Source: Jaenimonas drosophilae (lineage: Eukaryota; Euglenozoa; Kinetoplastea; Trypanosomatida; Trypanosomatidae). Taken from it: a stretch of 64,000 bases of DNA. The position numbers and the translations under genes were made by a program. Shown piece by piece: positions 10,407-20,230 of this stretch. How positions within the stretch are numbered: the stretch's first letter is position 1; each line of letters opens with the position of its first letter. The stretch spans positions 26,722 to 90,721 of the forward strand of contig JASAON010001608.1 of the NCBI GenBank assembly GCA_030849065.1, read 5' to 3'. Under the pieces are notes generated by a model. That model saw nothing but the letters and a program-made list of their open reading frames with translations. It was not told the DNA's origin and did not search any database.

Positions 10407-12224
10407 CTATTCTGTTGCGACGCACACATCCACCAAGAAGACGGAGTGCCGCGCACCGGCTCCAGCTTGGACGATGCGCTGCACTTCCCACGTGCGGCCA
10501 TCATTTGGGGCGAGAAGCACAGCTCCACGTTGCAACACACAGCGTGGCTGATCCACCATATCCGCATCATTGCAACCAAGTTGGCCGTGGAGGTTATCCC
10601 CAAAGCCCAGCACCACGTCGCCATCATCATGGCAGACGAGGAGCAGAGTATGATCGCGGCCTGCAATGGAGCGCACAACAGGTGCGTGTGTGTGCGCCAC
10701 CTTCGTCATATTCATCTCTGGAAGGTGCTTCTCCCAGTGCAGATTCACCCAGTGTGGCTCGAAGCTATCCTCATCCCCGAGGCCCAACACGCCACTGCCC
10801 ATGATACGTACAGGAGCAGGAGTTGGAGATGTGGGTGTTGGCTGATAGATCATCATGCGCTCATGCGCGGCGTGAAGGACGCGTGGGCTGCTGCCATCAT
10901 CATCATCATCATCATCATCGAGGGGCCGTGGAATTGAGCTCTGGAGATCCTCCACCTCATTGTTGTAGTAGCAGCCCCAATGCAGGGTGCGATGATTGCC
11001 AGAGCGCCGCCCACGCAACAACACGGCGGAGTGCAGATGCATTGCGGAGAGCTCCACCACATCCCACACCTCATCACCATCAACGGCGGCAATGGCAGCC
11101 TGCACCTCCACCTCCACCTCATCCAGGTTATCCGCCCACGCCAGGTCGGTGGCACCATGATCGAGCACATCGCACACCACAGGACGAAAGTTGGTTGAGA
11201 AGAAGTCGGGCCGACGCTGTTTCCGCTTGGCTGCCCACTTGGCGGCGTAGGGGTTGCTGTTCGTCGCGCCAAAGGCTGATGCTGATGCTGTTGCTGTAGT
11301 GGGTGATGATGCCCCGGTGAGCTGGGCCGTGGTGGCTTCGGCCACGATGGCGTTCTGCACGCGTCGATCGCGTGCGCGCATAACATCGTAGGCCTCACCA
11401 TCATATCCGAGCTCGCCAAAATCGCCTCGTCCGCACGCCAACAACACGTTTGGCAAAAAACGTAGGCGTGGTGGCCCGGATGGATCTGCACCGTCTTGGA
11501 GCATCAACGCATTCCGAAAGGCGAGGAGTGTGTGATGGGTTCCCGCACTCACCGCGATGAGCTCGCCACGCCGAAGACATGCGCCGACCCCAGCAAGTAG
11601 TGTACGTGCAACAGATGATGATGATGATGATGTTGGATTCTTCTCTTCATTCAGCTGAATGGGGAGGGTGCAGAGTAGCTGCCAGTCGTACACGGCCACT
11701 TCGTCGTGGCCGAGGCCCAGTTGGCCGGCGTCGTTGCGTCCGCAGGCGTAGAGCGCATCCAACGTGCGCACCAATGAATGATCGCAACCACAATGAATGG
11801 ATTGAATGAAGCTACTCATGGATACTTCGCCACCCTCGTGCGTTTGGTTGTAGGCCTTCCACGCATCATCAAAGAAGGTGATACGTTTTGGCTCGTGGAG
11901 TGCGTCCGCCCCACCAGGAGCGGATGGCCGACCAATGCCGAGCTGCCCATGCTCATTGCTGCCCCAGCCGTAAATGCCACTGGATGTACGTGCAAGTGTG
12001 TGATAGCCACCACAGTAGATGGCCAGCACCTCATCATCTGCACTACATGTGGTGGATGGTGATGATGATGATGATGATGATGGAGGTAGGAAGTTGGGGA
12101 TGAGAGTGGCTTGGTGTGTGCTCATGAGCTGATGCGTCTTGCGCGGCTGGCCGAGGCCCAGTCGGCCGTCGTGGCCGCAGCCACACACGGCGATTGCCCG
12201 GAACGACGGGGATGTGGCGCTCAT
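10407..12224 (-). CDS. RCC1-repeat (beta-propeller) protein
   Basis: 605 residues from ATG 12224. RCC1-type blade signatures recur: CGCGHDGRLGLG near the N-terminus, then GWGSNEHGQLG, CGRNDAGQLGLG, CGRGDFGELG and a C-terminal GFGDNLHGQLG, each about 50-100 residues apart. This is the repeat pattern of the RCC1 family, which folds as a seven-bladed propeller. Two low-complexity inserts (Ser-rich near residue 190; Asp-rich near 425-440) lengthen the loops. Classical RCC1 is the Ran exchange factor. This protein is longer and its repeats are uneven, so a generic RCC1-like scaffold or exchange factor is the safer label. No signal peptide or membrane segment. Confidence 0.85.
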   Translation of the reverse strand: MSATSPSFRAIAVCGCGHDGRLGLGQPRKTHQLMSTHQATLIPNFLPPSSSSSSSPSTTCSADDEVLAIYCGGYHTLARTSSGIYGWGSNEHGQLGIGRPSAPGGADALHEPKRITFFDDAWKAYNQTHEGGEVSMSSFIQSIHCGCDHSLVRTLDALYACGRNDAGQLGLGHDEVAVYDWQLLCTLPIQLNEEKNPTSSSSSSVARTLLAGVGACLRRGELIAVSAGTHHTLLAFRNALMLQDGADPSGPPRLRFLPNVLLACGRGDFGELGYDGEAYDVMRARDRRVQNAIVAEATTAQLTGASSPTTATASASAFGATNSNPYAAKWAAKRKQRRPDFFSTNFRPVVCDVLDHGATDLAWADNLDEVEVEVQAAIAAVDGDEVWDVVELSAMHLHSAVLLRGRRSGNHRTLHWGCYYNNEVEDLQSSIPRPLDDDDDDDDGSSPRVLHAAHERMMIYQPTPTSPTPAPVRIMGSGVLGLGDEDSFEPHWVNLHWEKHLPEMNMTKVAHTHAPVVRSIAGRDHTLLLVCHDDGDVVLGFGDNLHGQLGCNDADMVDQPRCVLQRGAVLLAPNDGRTWEVQRIVQAGAGARHSVFLVDVCVATE

Positions 12225-12620
12225 TCCTACGAATACAACCGTGAAAGCAAGAAGAGAGATGATGATGATGAGGAATTGTGTGTGGGATCAGTGAATGCGT
12301 GCTGCGTACAGCGGCAGCATCCACCAAAGTGGTACGAACACGCTCGCAGAAATTATATTTAGATCGAGTCAGTGAGCCAACAACAACACACACACACGCA
12401 CACACGCACACGTGGAGGGTGAAGAGAGCTTGTCCTGCGACTTAGTTCGATGAAGTATCTTATAATGAAAGAAAAGAGTCGTAAATGTTGTTGTTGTTTT
12501 ACCTCGCTTATACGTACACACACACACATGTACACGCACACACACACACACATGTACACACACACACATGTACACGCACACACACACACACACACATGTG
12601 CTCATGCATGTTTGTGTGGC
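12225..12620. other. Spacer with a long CA microsatellite
   Basis: No gene. It comprises the 3' UTR of BOP1 and the leader of the RCC1-repeat gene; the CA repeat at 12515-12600 takes up much of it. Confidence 0.6.
12515..12600. repeat. (AC)n microsatellite with ATGT interruptions
   Basis: About 86 bases of AC dinucleotides, interrupted several times by the same CATGTACAC motif, so the tract has a higher-order period of about 20-30 bases. It lies just downstream of the BOP1 stop on the transcribed strand, where it would be read as a GU-rich stretch of 3' UTR. Confidence 0.9.
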
Positions 12621-15047
12621 CTACTCCGTCCATGCCGTTACTGTGCCATCTTCCGTGGAGGTGAAGAGCCACGGCAGCGTGGGGTGCCAGGCAAGATCGT
12701 ACACCGGCCGACGGTGCTTCAGAATCTTGACGGGCACCACGAGTGCGTTCTTGTTGTAGTCGTCGTAGACCATGCCGTGGAAGACGTGTACCTGGCCATC
12801 GGATGCCCCGGTGGCAAAGAGTGGGTAGGCGTTGGTGTTGGGATGAAAACCAACGCCATTCACGACGCCCTTGTGCGAGCGCATGCGCTTGTACGGCTTA
12901 TCGCTAAAGTCGCAGTCGTACCACGCGGTGTGGCTCGTTGTATCGCCAACAAGAAAATTATCACCTTCTGGGTGGATGGAGATGCAGGTGGTGATACCAC
13001 CCGGAGCCTTGTACCGACGTTGAAGTTTGTGGGCCATCAAGTTGTAGCAGCGCACGGCGTTGGTCGTGGAGAGGAAGAAGATGGGCTCACGTGGGTGGAA
13101 GGCGCAGTCCGTGACTACCTCGGCAAACTTACGGAAAGGGCAAAAGACTTTTCGCTTGGAGAGCTGCAACATGATGGTCTGGCGGTACTTGACATGATCC
13201 TTGGGGCAGAGTGCGCAGAGATAATCGCCACGCGCGTGGAAGGCGAAGCGCTTCACCTTTGCGTGCATCAAAATCTTCACAACGATGCCGGCGCGGCGCT
13301 CGCGGGCGTTGGCGTCGAGGAACTCCGCGCGCTTCTCGCGCTCCTCCGTATCGTGAAGGTCGGCGGTGGGCTCGAAGGCCACCTCATCGCCATCCATGGC
13401 GGCCTGGGTGATACCGCGACCGCCCAGCGCATCCGCTTCGCCACCAACAACGTGAGCAGAGGCGTTCTCCTCCATCCCCGCGGCCAATCCTGGGGCGCGG
13501 AGGTAGCGCACCGTATGATCGTTAACGACGGAGTGGGCGGCGAAGGTGGGCACAATCATCACGAGGCTGTACTCCACCGCACACACCAACAAATTCAGCG
13601 ACTTGGAGGGGCAGAAGGCCACCTGCTGCACCGGCGCACCAAGGTCATAGCGCTTCGCGAGACGTCCCGTCTGTACCTCAAACACACGCACCATATGATC
13701 ATCGCACCCCGTGGCGAGGTACTGCCCGTTGGGGCTCAGTGACAGACTACGCACCGTGGCGGTGTGGCCCTTGTACTGGAAGGAGAGGCGTTCCGGATAT
13801 GGGCGCAGATCCTTTGGGTCGGGGAGCTCCGGAAGGAGCTTCGATGGATCAACGACGAGCCGCGTGCGCTGTGCGCGTGGGAAGAACGCTAAATCCAAGC
13901 AGCGTTGATAGCGATCCTGGATGGTGTGTGTGTAGAAGGGTACGTGGCGGAGAGCATCGAAGGCCTGTGGCTGGAAGTGCTCCTTGCGGTCAATGGCACG
14001 AAGACGGAGGTGGCGCTGCTTCGCCTGCTCACTGGGGAGATACTCGGCAGGAGGTCTGTAGCTTTCGTAGGTGCCTGGCGGTGGCTGTTTGGGCTTCGGT
14101 ACGCGGTTGTGGTACTTGAAGTGTGTGTGGGTATCCATATCCACCTTGCCATCATCCCAGATGAGAGTGGGCTCATCACTCTCCTCCTCCTTCTTCTCCG
14201 CACGAACACCTTCCTTCGCCTGGCGCCTCTTCTCCGCATCCTCGCGGCGGAGACGACGCACCATCTTGGCCACCACCTTCATATCGTGCATCGCGGGCAC
14301 AAACTTAGCCTTGGAGGGCCCACCACCACGCGCGAGAGGGTGATTCAGACGATCAAACTCAACGGTATCTTGTTGCACCTCCGAGTACATGTCGTAGTTG
14401 GAGTTGGTTGTGCGATTGCGTTGAAGATTGAAGATGATTTGCAAGTCGGCGTTGGAGAGCACCTTCTTTTGGTCGTGGAGAACATCATAGATGGTGCGAA
14501 CGGCGTTGGGATCATCGGTGGCGTCGAGGAGGCGCTCGAGTGCCGAGCGCTCCGCCTTCATGAGCTTCTTACCTTCAATGTCGTAGCCCACATGATCCTC
14601 ATCCTTGTACCACTCCAGTGGCACATCACCAATGCGGTTGAGGGTGCCCTCGTCGTCGCTGCTGTCGCTCTCGTCAAGGTGTTGTGTTGTGCCAACACGA
14701 ACCACATCATCATGGTTCAGGGCGAGATCTTCTGCGTCGGGAAACAAAATGAGGCCGCCTTCATCACCTTCGTCGTCTTCACTCCAAATGATGGCGTCGT
14801 CGAAGCCCGCATCGGCATCCTCCACCACCTCCATCACTGGCAGTTCCTTCTCTTCTTCACGCACAGCCTGCGGTGTGTGCTGTACCACCTCAGGTGCAGC
14901 CACCACGGCTGAAGGTGCGGCGTCCAGCTCCACCTCAGCTGCCTTCTTGCGCGGCGTTGATGCGCGCTTTGTTGGCGATGATTGCGTGGAGCCTCGCTTG
15001 GCCACCTTCGTCTTCTCCTCAGCCTCGACGCGTCGCTTCGGTGCCAT
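12621..15047 (-). CDS. BOP1: Ribosome biogenesis protein BOP1/Erb1
   Basis: 808 residues from ATG 15047. A Lys/Arg-rich N-terminus (nuclear-localisation-like) is followed by an acidic stretch (about 65-115) and then the BOP1 N-terminal domain (about 118-390). Its hallmarks are IGDVPLEWYKDEDHVGYD, the helical segment around NAVRTIYDVLHDQ, and the segment FFPRAQRTRLVVDPSKLLPELP. The C-terminal half (about 430-808) is a WD40 propeller (GHTATVRSLSLSPNGQYLATG; LAWHPTLPWLFTSTEDGT). In other eukaryotes Erb1/BOP1 binds Nop7/Pes1 and Ytm1/WDR12 in the PeBoW complex and is needed for maturation of the 5.8S/25-28S pre-rRNA. Length and domain order match the family, so the assignment is firm. Confidence 0.95.
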   Translation of the reverse strand: MAPKRRVEAEEKTKVAKRGSTQSSPTKRASTPRKKAAEVELDAAPSAVVAAPEVVQHTPQAVREEEKELPVMEVVEDADAGFDDAIIWSEDDEGDEGGLILFPDAEDLALNHDDVVRVGTTQHLDESDSSDDEGTLNRIGDVPLEWYKDEDHVGYDIEGKKLMKAERSALERLLDATDDPNAVRTIYDVLHDQKKVLSNADLQIIFNLQRNRTTNSNYDMYSEVQQDTVEFDRLNHPLARGGGPSKAKFVPAMHDMKVVAKMVRRLRREDAEKRRQAKEGVRAEKKEEESDEPTLIWDDGKVDMDTHTHFKYHNRVPKPKQPPPGTYESYRPPAEYLPSEQAKQRHLRLRAIDRKEHFQPQAFDALRHVPFYTHTIQDRYQRCLDLAFFPRAQRTRLVVDPSKLLPELPDPKDLRPYPERLSFQYKGHTATVRSLSLSPNGQYLATGCDDHMVRVFEVQTGRLAKRYDLGAPVQQVAFCPSKSLNLLVCAVEYSLVMIVPTFAAHSVVNDHTVRYLRAPGLAAGMEENASAHVVGGEADALGGRGITQAAMDGDEVAFEPTADLHDTEEREKRAEFLDANARERRAGIVVKILMHAKVKRFAFHARGDYLCALCPKDHVKYRQTIMLQLSKRKVFCPFRKFAEVVTDCAFHPREPIFFLSTTNAVRCYNLMAHKLQRRYKAPGGITTCISIHPEGDNFLVGDTTSHTAWYDCDFSDKPYKRMRSHKGVVNGVGFHPNTNAYPLFATGASDGQVHVFHGMVYDDYNKNALVVPVKILKHRRPVYDLAWHPTLPWLFTSTEDGTVTAWTE

Positions 15048-15268
15048 CTAAACGTGAATGTACGTCGTCAGTGAGTGTGTGCTGGATGATAATATCCACG
15101 AGAAAAATACAGTGCTTCAATGGCAGTTGAAGGCCGTGAAGTATGTACAAAAAAAACTACTTTGTGAAGATGATGTCAAGGTGGAAGAAGATGTGCAACA
15201 TGACCAAGTTGTGTGAGACACGATGCGTACCCGCAAAAATGTTGATGATGATGGATGTGAGGAGGAGC

Positions 15269-15469
15269 CTATGCCCATTCACCTCCATCACATCTATATA
15301 TGAAATAAGTTAGAGAGAGGGCGAGTGGCAGCTGCCAAAAAGGCCAATCATTTTTGTCGCTCCGCGATGTCTCCGCAACATCACCGCCAACAATTATCTC
15401 ATCGCGCACAACCACCACACGCACGTACTCCGCATCCGACTGCTTAACTGCACGAATACGCCAACGCAT
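15269..15469 (-). CDS. Possible small protein, 66 residues, unrecognised
   Basis: ATG 15469 to TAG. The first two thirds use GC-rich codons like those of neighbouring genes and encode a hydrophobic/charged alternation (YVRVVVVRDEIIVGGDVAE). The C-terminal third has a possible membrane segment (FWQLPLALSLTYFIY). A pyrimidine-rich stretch ending in TTTCAG and a CATAG lie 30-60 bases upstream, as a trans-splice acceptor would. No homologue is known to me. It could be a genuine small gene or an accidental frame in a long 3' UTR. Confidence 0.3.
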   Translation of the reverse strand: MRWRIRAVKQSDAEYVRVVVVRDEIIVGGDVAETSRSDKNDWPFWQLPLALSLTYFIYRCDGGEWA

Positions 15470-16293
15470 AGACGAAGAGGAGATTGTGCAGCCAACAGAC
15501 TATGAAGATGAGGTGAAGCGTTGTGCAGGACAACACTGAAAGTTGTATATGAAGAACTGGCGAACCTTCACAACACGAAGTACCTCTCTCGCTGAGAGTG
15601 GGTCTCTGTGTGCGTGTTTGTGTGGCGGTGATGATGGAGAGTGCATCCTGAGGAGGAGGGAAATGAATCTGCTACGTCGTGACTTCGACGAGAGGAGCTG
15701 CCGGTACAAGTCTGTGCTGTGGTGAATGCTCCATTCACCTGCATAGCGTTCTGATATCTTGGTGCGGGAGATGGAATGAAGTAGTATAGGGGTGTGGGGG
15801 TGTGCGTACGTCAACAACAAATCCGAAGGTGAGAAGTGCCCGCATCATCACACAACGGTACGAAGAGGAAGATGATGAAAAAAAAGAATTGTGTTGTTTG
15901 TTGTTTGTTGTTGTCGTGGTGTTGTGTTTATACTGAGCAGCTCACCTGCTACCACGATGTCCGTCAGCCCATCGGCATCGAGGAGGAGGACGACGTCGGA
16001 TGCGGTTCTTACGTGTGAGTTTGGATGCTTGACAAGTGCGGCAGCCAACCAACGCGAAAAAGAAGCAACAACAACAACAACATCATCAACTTCACAGACT
16101 TACAAGAATTAGGGTGTGCGCGCGTATATGTGCGTGAGAGGACCAACGACGCCACATACGCATGAGAAAAAAAAAACATGCCACACTCATCGCATGATAG
16201 ATCGCCAAGAAAAAGAAGTGGCAGAATCCAATGATGAGAAGAACGTGCCTGTATTGGGTGGTGATGGCCTACCCAGCAACGTTATGATGCCCC

Positions 16294-16320
16294 CACAACA
16301 ACAACAACAACAACAACAAC
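16294..16320. repeat. (CAA)n trinucleotide repeat
   Basis: Nine CAA units in the spacer downstream of the TTLL gene; on the transcribed strand it reads (TTG)n. Confidence 0.85.
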
Positions 16321-16487
16321 ATCAGCATGGATGGACTCACCCATGTACGCAACACGTGCGTCAGACACAACGCGCAATACAATCAAAACAACAAGTGAAA
16401 AAAAAATCCTTGAAGATAAGTTGCGTGCGTCTGTGCGCGATGTTGTTGTTGTTGTTGTTGCTGGGGTGATGATGCATGTGTGCTGGT

Positions 16488-19403
16488 TTACTCGGGAAAG
16501 TCGCTGCAGCTCACGGGCTCTGGATCCTCAGATGCCGCCTTATCAAGTTGTTGTTGGAGCTGTTGGAGCCACTGGAGCTCCTCCTCCGTGGGCTCGAGCT
16601 TCTCGTTCTTTGTTGGGAAGGACGTTGGTGTGCCGCCAGGGGTGATGGGCGATGATGGATTCGTCGCAACGCCATCGGCTGTTGTGGTGGAGATGGCGAG
16701 AACGGGCTTGTGGTGCTCGGGATGAGCCGCAGCAGGTGTGGTAGTGGCAGAAGCAGAAGCAGAGGTCTTGTTGTTGTTGTTGGCGGGGGCCTTGGCGTGA
16801 AGGACGTTGCTGCCAAGGATGGAGGCGTAGGCGGCGCCATGATTGTTGGTGTTAAAGCGCGTGGCGTTGGCCTTCACCTCCGCTGCGGAGCTTGCGGCGG
16901 TTGTTGGGGAGGCGGTGATGGGGCTGCTCGGTGCCGGTGGAGGTGTGCGGGCGGGGCGTGGGCGGCTGCGCGCGCTCGATGCCATGCTTCGTGGCGTGGC
17001 GGTGCGCCGCAATGCGTTGGAGGCACGGCCCTTAAACTCCGCCGGGCACTCTTCCTGCGCCACCTTCAGAACACGATCAAACATCTCCTGCGTGGCGTAG
17101 TCACCTGGCGGGTAGATGCGTGCGTAGTTCTTCAGCTTCGTATCTTCCAGCGCGCGACGTTCCTCGAGCTGCTCCAAATCATCGCGATGTCTGCCCGGGG
17201 TAACGAGGGTGAAGGAGGGCTTCGTCGCCCCATCTTCCGTCGTGGTTGGCGAGCTCACCTCCGCCCCATCCGCCCCACGGCTCTTCACGGTGCCGTAGAG
17301 TGGGTGGTTCGATGCCCATGGTGGCAAATTGTGCTTCGTAAACTCCTCCCGCTCCCGATCACGTTCCTTCATCAAGTCGGTTGATTTGCAATCCACGATA
17401 TCCCACGTCTCCTCAACGAGTTTGCTCTTGATGTCGTTGTCCAGTGGGGTGTCGGTGGCCAGGGACGGGGTGTGGTTCACCTCCATCAACCACGGCTTCA
17501 TGTGGTCGTCCACGAGGATGTCAAAGCCCAACACCTCAAAGCAGGAGTAGCCCTCGTTGAAAGATGGGAAGCAGGAGTTGTAAACGCTGCTGATTTGTGG
17601 TTGGGCGGCGAGGATAGTCTTGACGATGATGTGGCCGATGCTCTCCCAAAAATCATCCACGTTGTGGCCCTCAGCGAGCAGCCAGCCATTGAGAAAGCGG
17701 AAGTTGCGCTTGTTGCCAACGTCGCCGTGTTCGGCATCGGTGTTGAAGACGAACTCCGGGCTGCGCTTGTTTACGGCGTAGTTGGTGAGGTGCTTGCATG
17801 AGTTCTTGGTATTATCATCGGTGGGTGGCTCGTAGGACTCCGCGCACAGACGAACGAGGCCATCATTAAACATGAAGATGGAGGGCTGGCGAATATTCAT
17901 GAGGAGAACGTAGATGCGGAGATCAAACTTGCGGCCCTCGAGCAACAGGGGGCGATGCACGTACTCCTGCACAATGTAGTTGTCCGCATTCTCCAGCGCA
18001 TTCATTGGATCGCGGGTGACGATGATGCCGCGACCTTGGCAGCCAGAGTTGGGCTTCATGATGAAGTAGCGCGTGAGCTTGCGTTGGTTGATGGCTTGCA
18101 CCACACGTGAGAAGGTCGTGCGCTCCGTCCGCATGGACCACGTTCGCGGGAAGAACTCAAACTCCTCGGGAAGACGCTTCCGCATCACTCCCAGTGTAGA
18201 ACTGAGGTGGCCCTTGCGGCAAATGAGGTACATGGCAGGGAAGTGGTTCGTGCGCTGCCAATTTTGCAATCGAGTGAGTTGCGTGAGGGGCAACACCGTA
18301 TCGCTCCACGCCATGTTGAACTGATACTGCAGGAACTCTTCTTCCGTTTCCTGCACGCTGAAGCCCGAGACGGCAGCCACACGACGAACCACGGCGTACT
18401 TCGTGTGCGAGACGTTGAGCACCTTCTTGGGCTGGCGGCTGCGCTTCGTCAGGATGCGCTGAAAGCCAGCGCTGCTGAGGCTCAGCTCACGGGCATCCTC
18501 CTGCGTGAGATCAACCATGCGTCGTGATGGGATGAAGGAGCGCTGCGCAGGGGAGTTGCGGGCCGGAGAGCCGTGCTTGGTGGGATTGCCCGTTGACCGC
18601 AACATGGTTGAGGGAGATTTGGGGGAGCCGTTGTGATCTGCCGCGGCGGTGGTGCGCAGCGGAACACAATCAACGTGGAGAGCTGGCCGACGTGCGCCAC
18701 TCCCGGCGGAAGCGGTATCCTCACTCGGAGTACCTGCTGCTGCTGCTGCACGCGTGGGTGATTGAGATGGATTTGCTCGCCTGGTGTTGGTGGGATTTGC
18801 CGTCGCGGTGTTGGTGAAGGTGCGGCGCGTGGTGGTTCGGCGCGTGGAGCTGCTTTCTGGCTGGATGACGGTTTTCAGGTCGAGCAGGGCCATGCGCATC
18901 GCGGCGGGGTTCTTCAGGTTTTTGGATGTTGCCGCAATTTTCTTGAGTGTTTCACTGACGTTGCTCCGCGGTGATGAGGTCGTGTTGTCGCGCTGCACCA
19001 CGGTGCGCGCGCCCGCAGTCGTGGCGGTTTTGTGGTTGTTGGCGTGTGTGCTTGCGTGCGCGGGGGTGCTGGTGTAGGACTTGGAGTGCATCGCGGCGGC
19101 GATGTCGGAGGGAGAGGGAGGTACAGCCGCCCCGCGGGTTGAGCTCACTGGCCTGCGCGCCTCCGCCACGTCTGGGATACTCATCGCGGAGATGCTGTTG
19201 TTGAGTGATTTTCCCTTGGGTGGTGGGGCAGGGTGCGAAGAGGTTTGATGATGCACGTTTTCCGTGGAGGATGAGGTGATGATGCGCGGGGGAAATAGGC
19301 TCACCGACTTGTTGGTGCCATTTTGTTGTGGGCTGAGCTCCGCCTCATGTGCTTGGTGGCCATTCGTCGCGACGTCCACCGCGGGGGTAGTTGCATCTGC
19401 CAT
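16488..19403 (-). CDS. Tubulin tyrosine ligase-like (TTLL) enzyme, probable polyglutamylase
   Basis: 971 residues from ATG 19403. The ATP-grasp TTL domain spans about 330-665: MKPNSGCQGRGI (near 443) binds nucleotide, YIVQEYVHRPLLLEGRKFD and LRIYVLL follow, then KHLTNYAVNK and the metal/ATP-binding WLMEVNHTPSLATDTPLD near 635. The motif set, with 'KHLTNYA' and a cationic stretch after it, is that of TTLL4/6/7/9-type polyglutamylases rather than the C-terminal tyrosine ligase. Long Ser/Thr/Ala-rich tails flank the domain (1-320 and about 700-971) and are probably disordered. Such enzymes add glutamate side chains to tubulin in axonemes and the subpellicular array, which suits a flagellate. Chain initiator versus elongator cannot be decided here. 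Confidence 0.92.
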   Translation of the reverse strand: MADATTPAVDVATNGHQAHEAELSPQQNGTNKSVSLFPPRIITSSSTENVHHQTSSHPAPPPKGKSLNNSISAMSIPDVAEARRPVSSTRGAAVPPSPSDIAAAMHSKSYTSTPAHASTHANNHKTATTAGARTVVQRDNTTSSPRSNVSETLKKIAATSKNLKNPAAMRMALLDLKTVIQPESSSTRRTTTRRTFTNTATANPTNTRRANPSQSPTRAAAAAGTPSEDTASAGSGARRPALHVDCVPLRTTAAADHNGSPKSPSTMLRSTGNPTKHGSPARNSPAQRSFIPSRRMVDLTQEDARELSLSSAGFQRILTKRSRQPKKVLNVSHTKYAVVRRVAAVSGFSVQETEEEFLQYQFNMAWSDTVLPLTQLTRLQNWQRTNHFPAMYLICRKGHLSSTLGVMRKRLPEEFEFFPRTWSMRTERTTFSRVVQAINQRKLTRYFIMKPNSGCQGRGIIVTRDPMNALENADNYIVQEYVHRPLLLEGRKFDLRIYVLLMNIRQPSIFMFNDGLVRLCAESYEPPTDDNTKNSCKHLTNYAVNKRSPEFVFNTDAEHGDVGNKRNFRFLNGWLLAEGHNVDDFWESIGHIIVKTILAAQPQISSVYNSCFPSFNEGYSCFEVLGFDILVDDHMKPWLMEVNHTPSLATDTPLDNDIKSKLVEETWDIVDCKSTDLMKERDREREEFTKHNLPPWASNHPLYGTVKSRGADGAEVSSPTTTEDGATKPSFTLVTPGRHRDDLEQLEERRALEDTKLKNYARIYPPGDYATQEMFDRVLKVAQEECPAEFKGRASNALRRTATPRSMASSARSRPRPARTPPPAPSSPITASPTTAASSAAEVKANATRFNTNNHGAAYASILGSNVLHAKAPANNNNKTSASASATTTPAAAHPEHHKPVLAISTTTADGVATNPSSPITPGGTPTSFPTKNEKLEPTEEELQWLQQLQQQLDKAASEDPEPVSCSDFPE

Positions 19404-19794
19404 GATGAAGTTGGAGGCCGAAGTTATTTGGAGGATGGTTCTACACAGATGGTGATGGTGGGGGAGTGATGTATCAACGATGTGTGTTTCTGCGAGTGCT
19501 CTTGTCTGTGTGTGTGCGTACGATGTAGCTCTACACAGGCCTCAGTAGTCAGTATGCGTATAGGCGCAGATGGTGTGCGCTGAGTAGGTGTGGAGGTGAA
19601 GGGTGATATGCAACAGGATTGGGCCAGGCTAGACGTATAGATGAAATGGTTGCTCTACACGTCTACGGATGGCGCTGAGGAAGCTGGGCGGAAATAGTAG
19701 CGAGAGAGAGAGAGGCGGTGAGATGTTCCGTGGTTGGAACGTTGATACCGGAAAGAATCTGCACCAACCCGCACACAGTTTGGCCGGGTGGTGA

Positions 19795-19821
19795 AGTAGT
19801 AGTAGGTAGTAGTAGGTAGTA
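19795..19821. repeat. Short tandem repeat of GTAGTAG units
   Basis: About three copies of a 10-base unit built from AGTAGTAGGT. Confidence 0.7.
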
Positions 19822-20033
19822 ACACCTCTAGCAATAAAATGGCCGTTATATAGGTCTGTGTGATGCTTGTGTGTGTGTGTGTGAAGGCACTAAATACAAG
19901 AAGAACAACACAAGAACATAGAACACAGCATTGGGTAGTACATAGCGCTAAGCAAGTTAGTTACCAACAACACCACACACACACACAACACACATTTCAT
20001 CAAAGCCAAAAGTTGATGGTGAGAGGTGTGAGA

Positions 20034-20053
20034 TGTGTGTGTGTGTGTGTGTG
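20034..20053. repeat. (TG)n microsatellite
   Basis: Ten TG units; an AC-rich tract about 50 bases to the left is complementary, so a hairpin is possible in RNA or single-stranded DNA. Confidence 0.8.
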
Positions 20054-20230
20054 TTTTGTTGGTTGGGTGTGACGCACAAAATTCTATCGTTGCTCGATGA
20101 GGACCCATCACACCGGATGGCGTCACTGTAGAATACATATCCATGCTCAACACAACACAAGACAACACAAACGAGTACCACAATCAGGTCGTCGTGAGCG
20201 CGTACGCGTGTGTTCCACCACCACTGCCAG

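Larger units (their letters stand above)
15048..16487. other. 1.4 kb spacer between TTLL and BOP1 genes
   Basis: No long reading frame. It holds a 66-codon minus-strand frame (15269-15469, listed separately), a (CAA)n run at 16294-16320, a (TTG)n run near 16441-16462, and A-rich stretches near 15147 and 15880. No tRNA-like box A/box B pair was found by eye. Confidence 0.5.
19404..20230. other. Spacer with paired TG and AC repeats
   Basis: No gene seen. It carries TG repeats at 19868-19883 and 20034-20053, an AC-rich run at 19975-19993 that could pair with the second TG run, and a GTAGTAG/GTAGTAGG minirepeat at 19795-19821. A 98-codon minus frame crossing the repeats is low-complexity and is not accepted. 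Confidence 0.55.

Noticed and set aside
12515..12600. CRISPR-like alternation of repeats and spacers in the CA tract
   Set aside because: Units are short, irregular dinucleotide arrays with no unique spacers and no cas genes, in a eukaryotic context.
12450..13742. Plus-strand frame of 430 codons
   Set aside because: It starts in the CA microsatellite and then runs antisense through BOP1; codons simply mirror the GC-rich minus-strand code. The same applies to plus frames 13905-14912 (BOP1), 20714-21649 (UspA-like) and 59786-60850 (kinase).
15946..16048. Possible first exon joined by a cis-intron (GTGAGC at 15945 to CAG at 15448) to the 66-codon frame
   Set aside because: The splice sites and phase fit, but the supposed exon has no ATG (its first codon is TTG) and cis-introns are very rare in kinetoplastids. 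Not supported enough to annotate.
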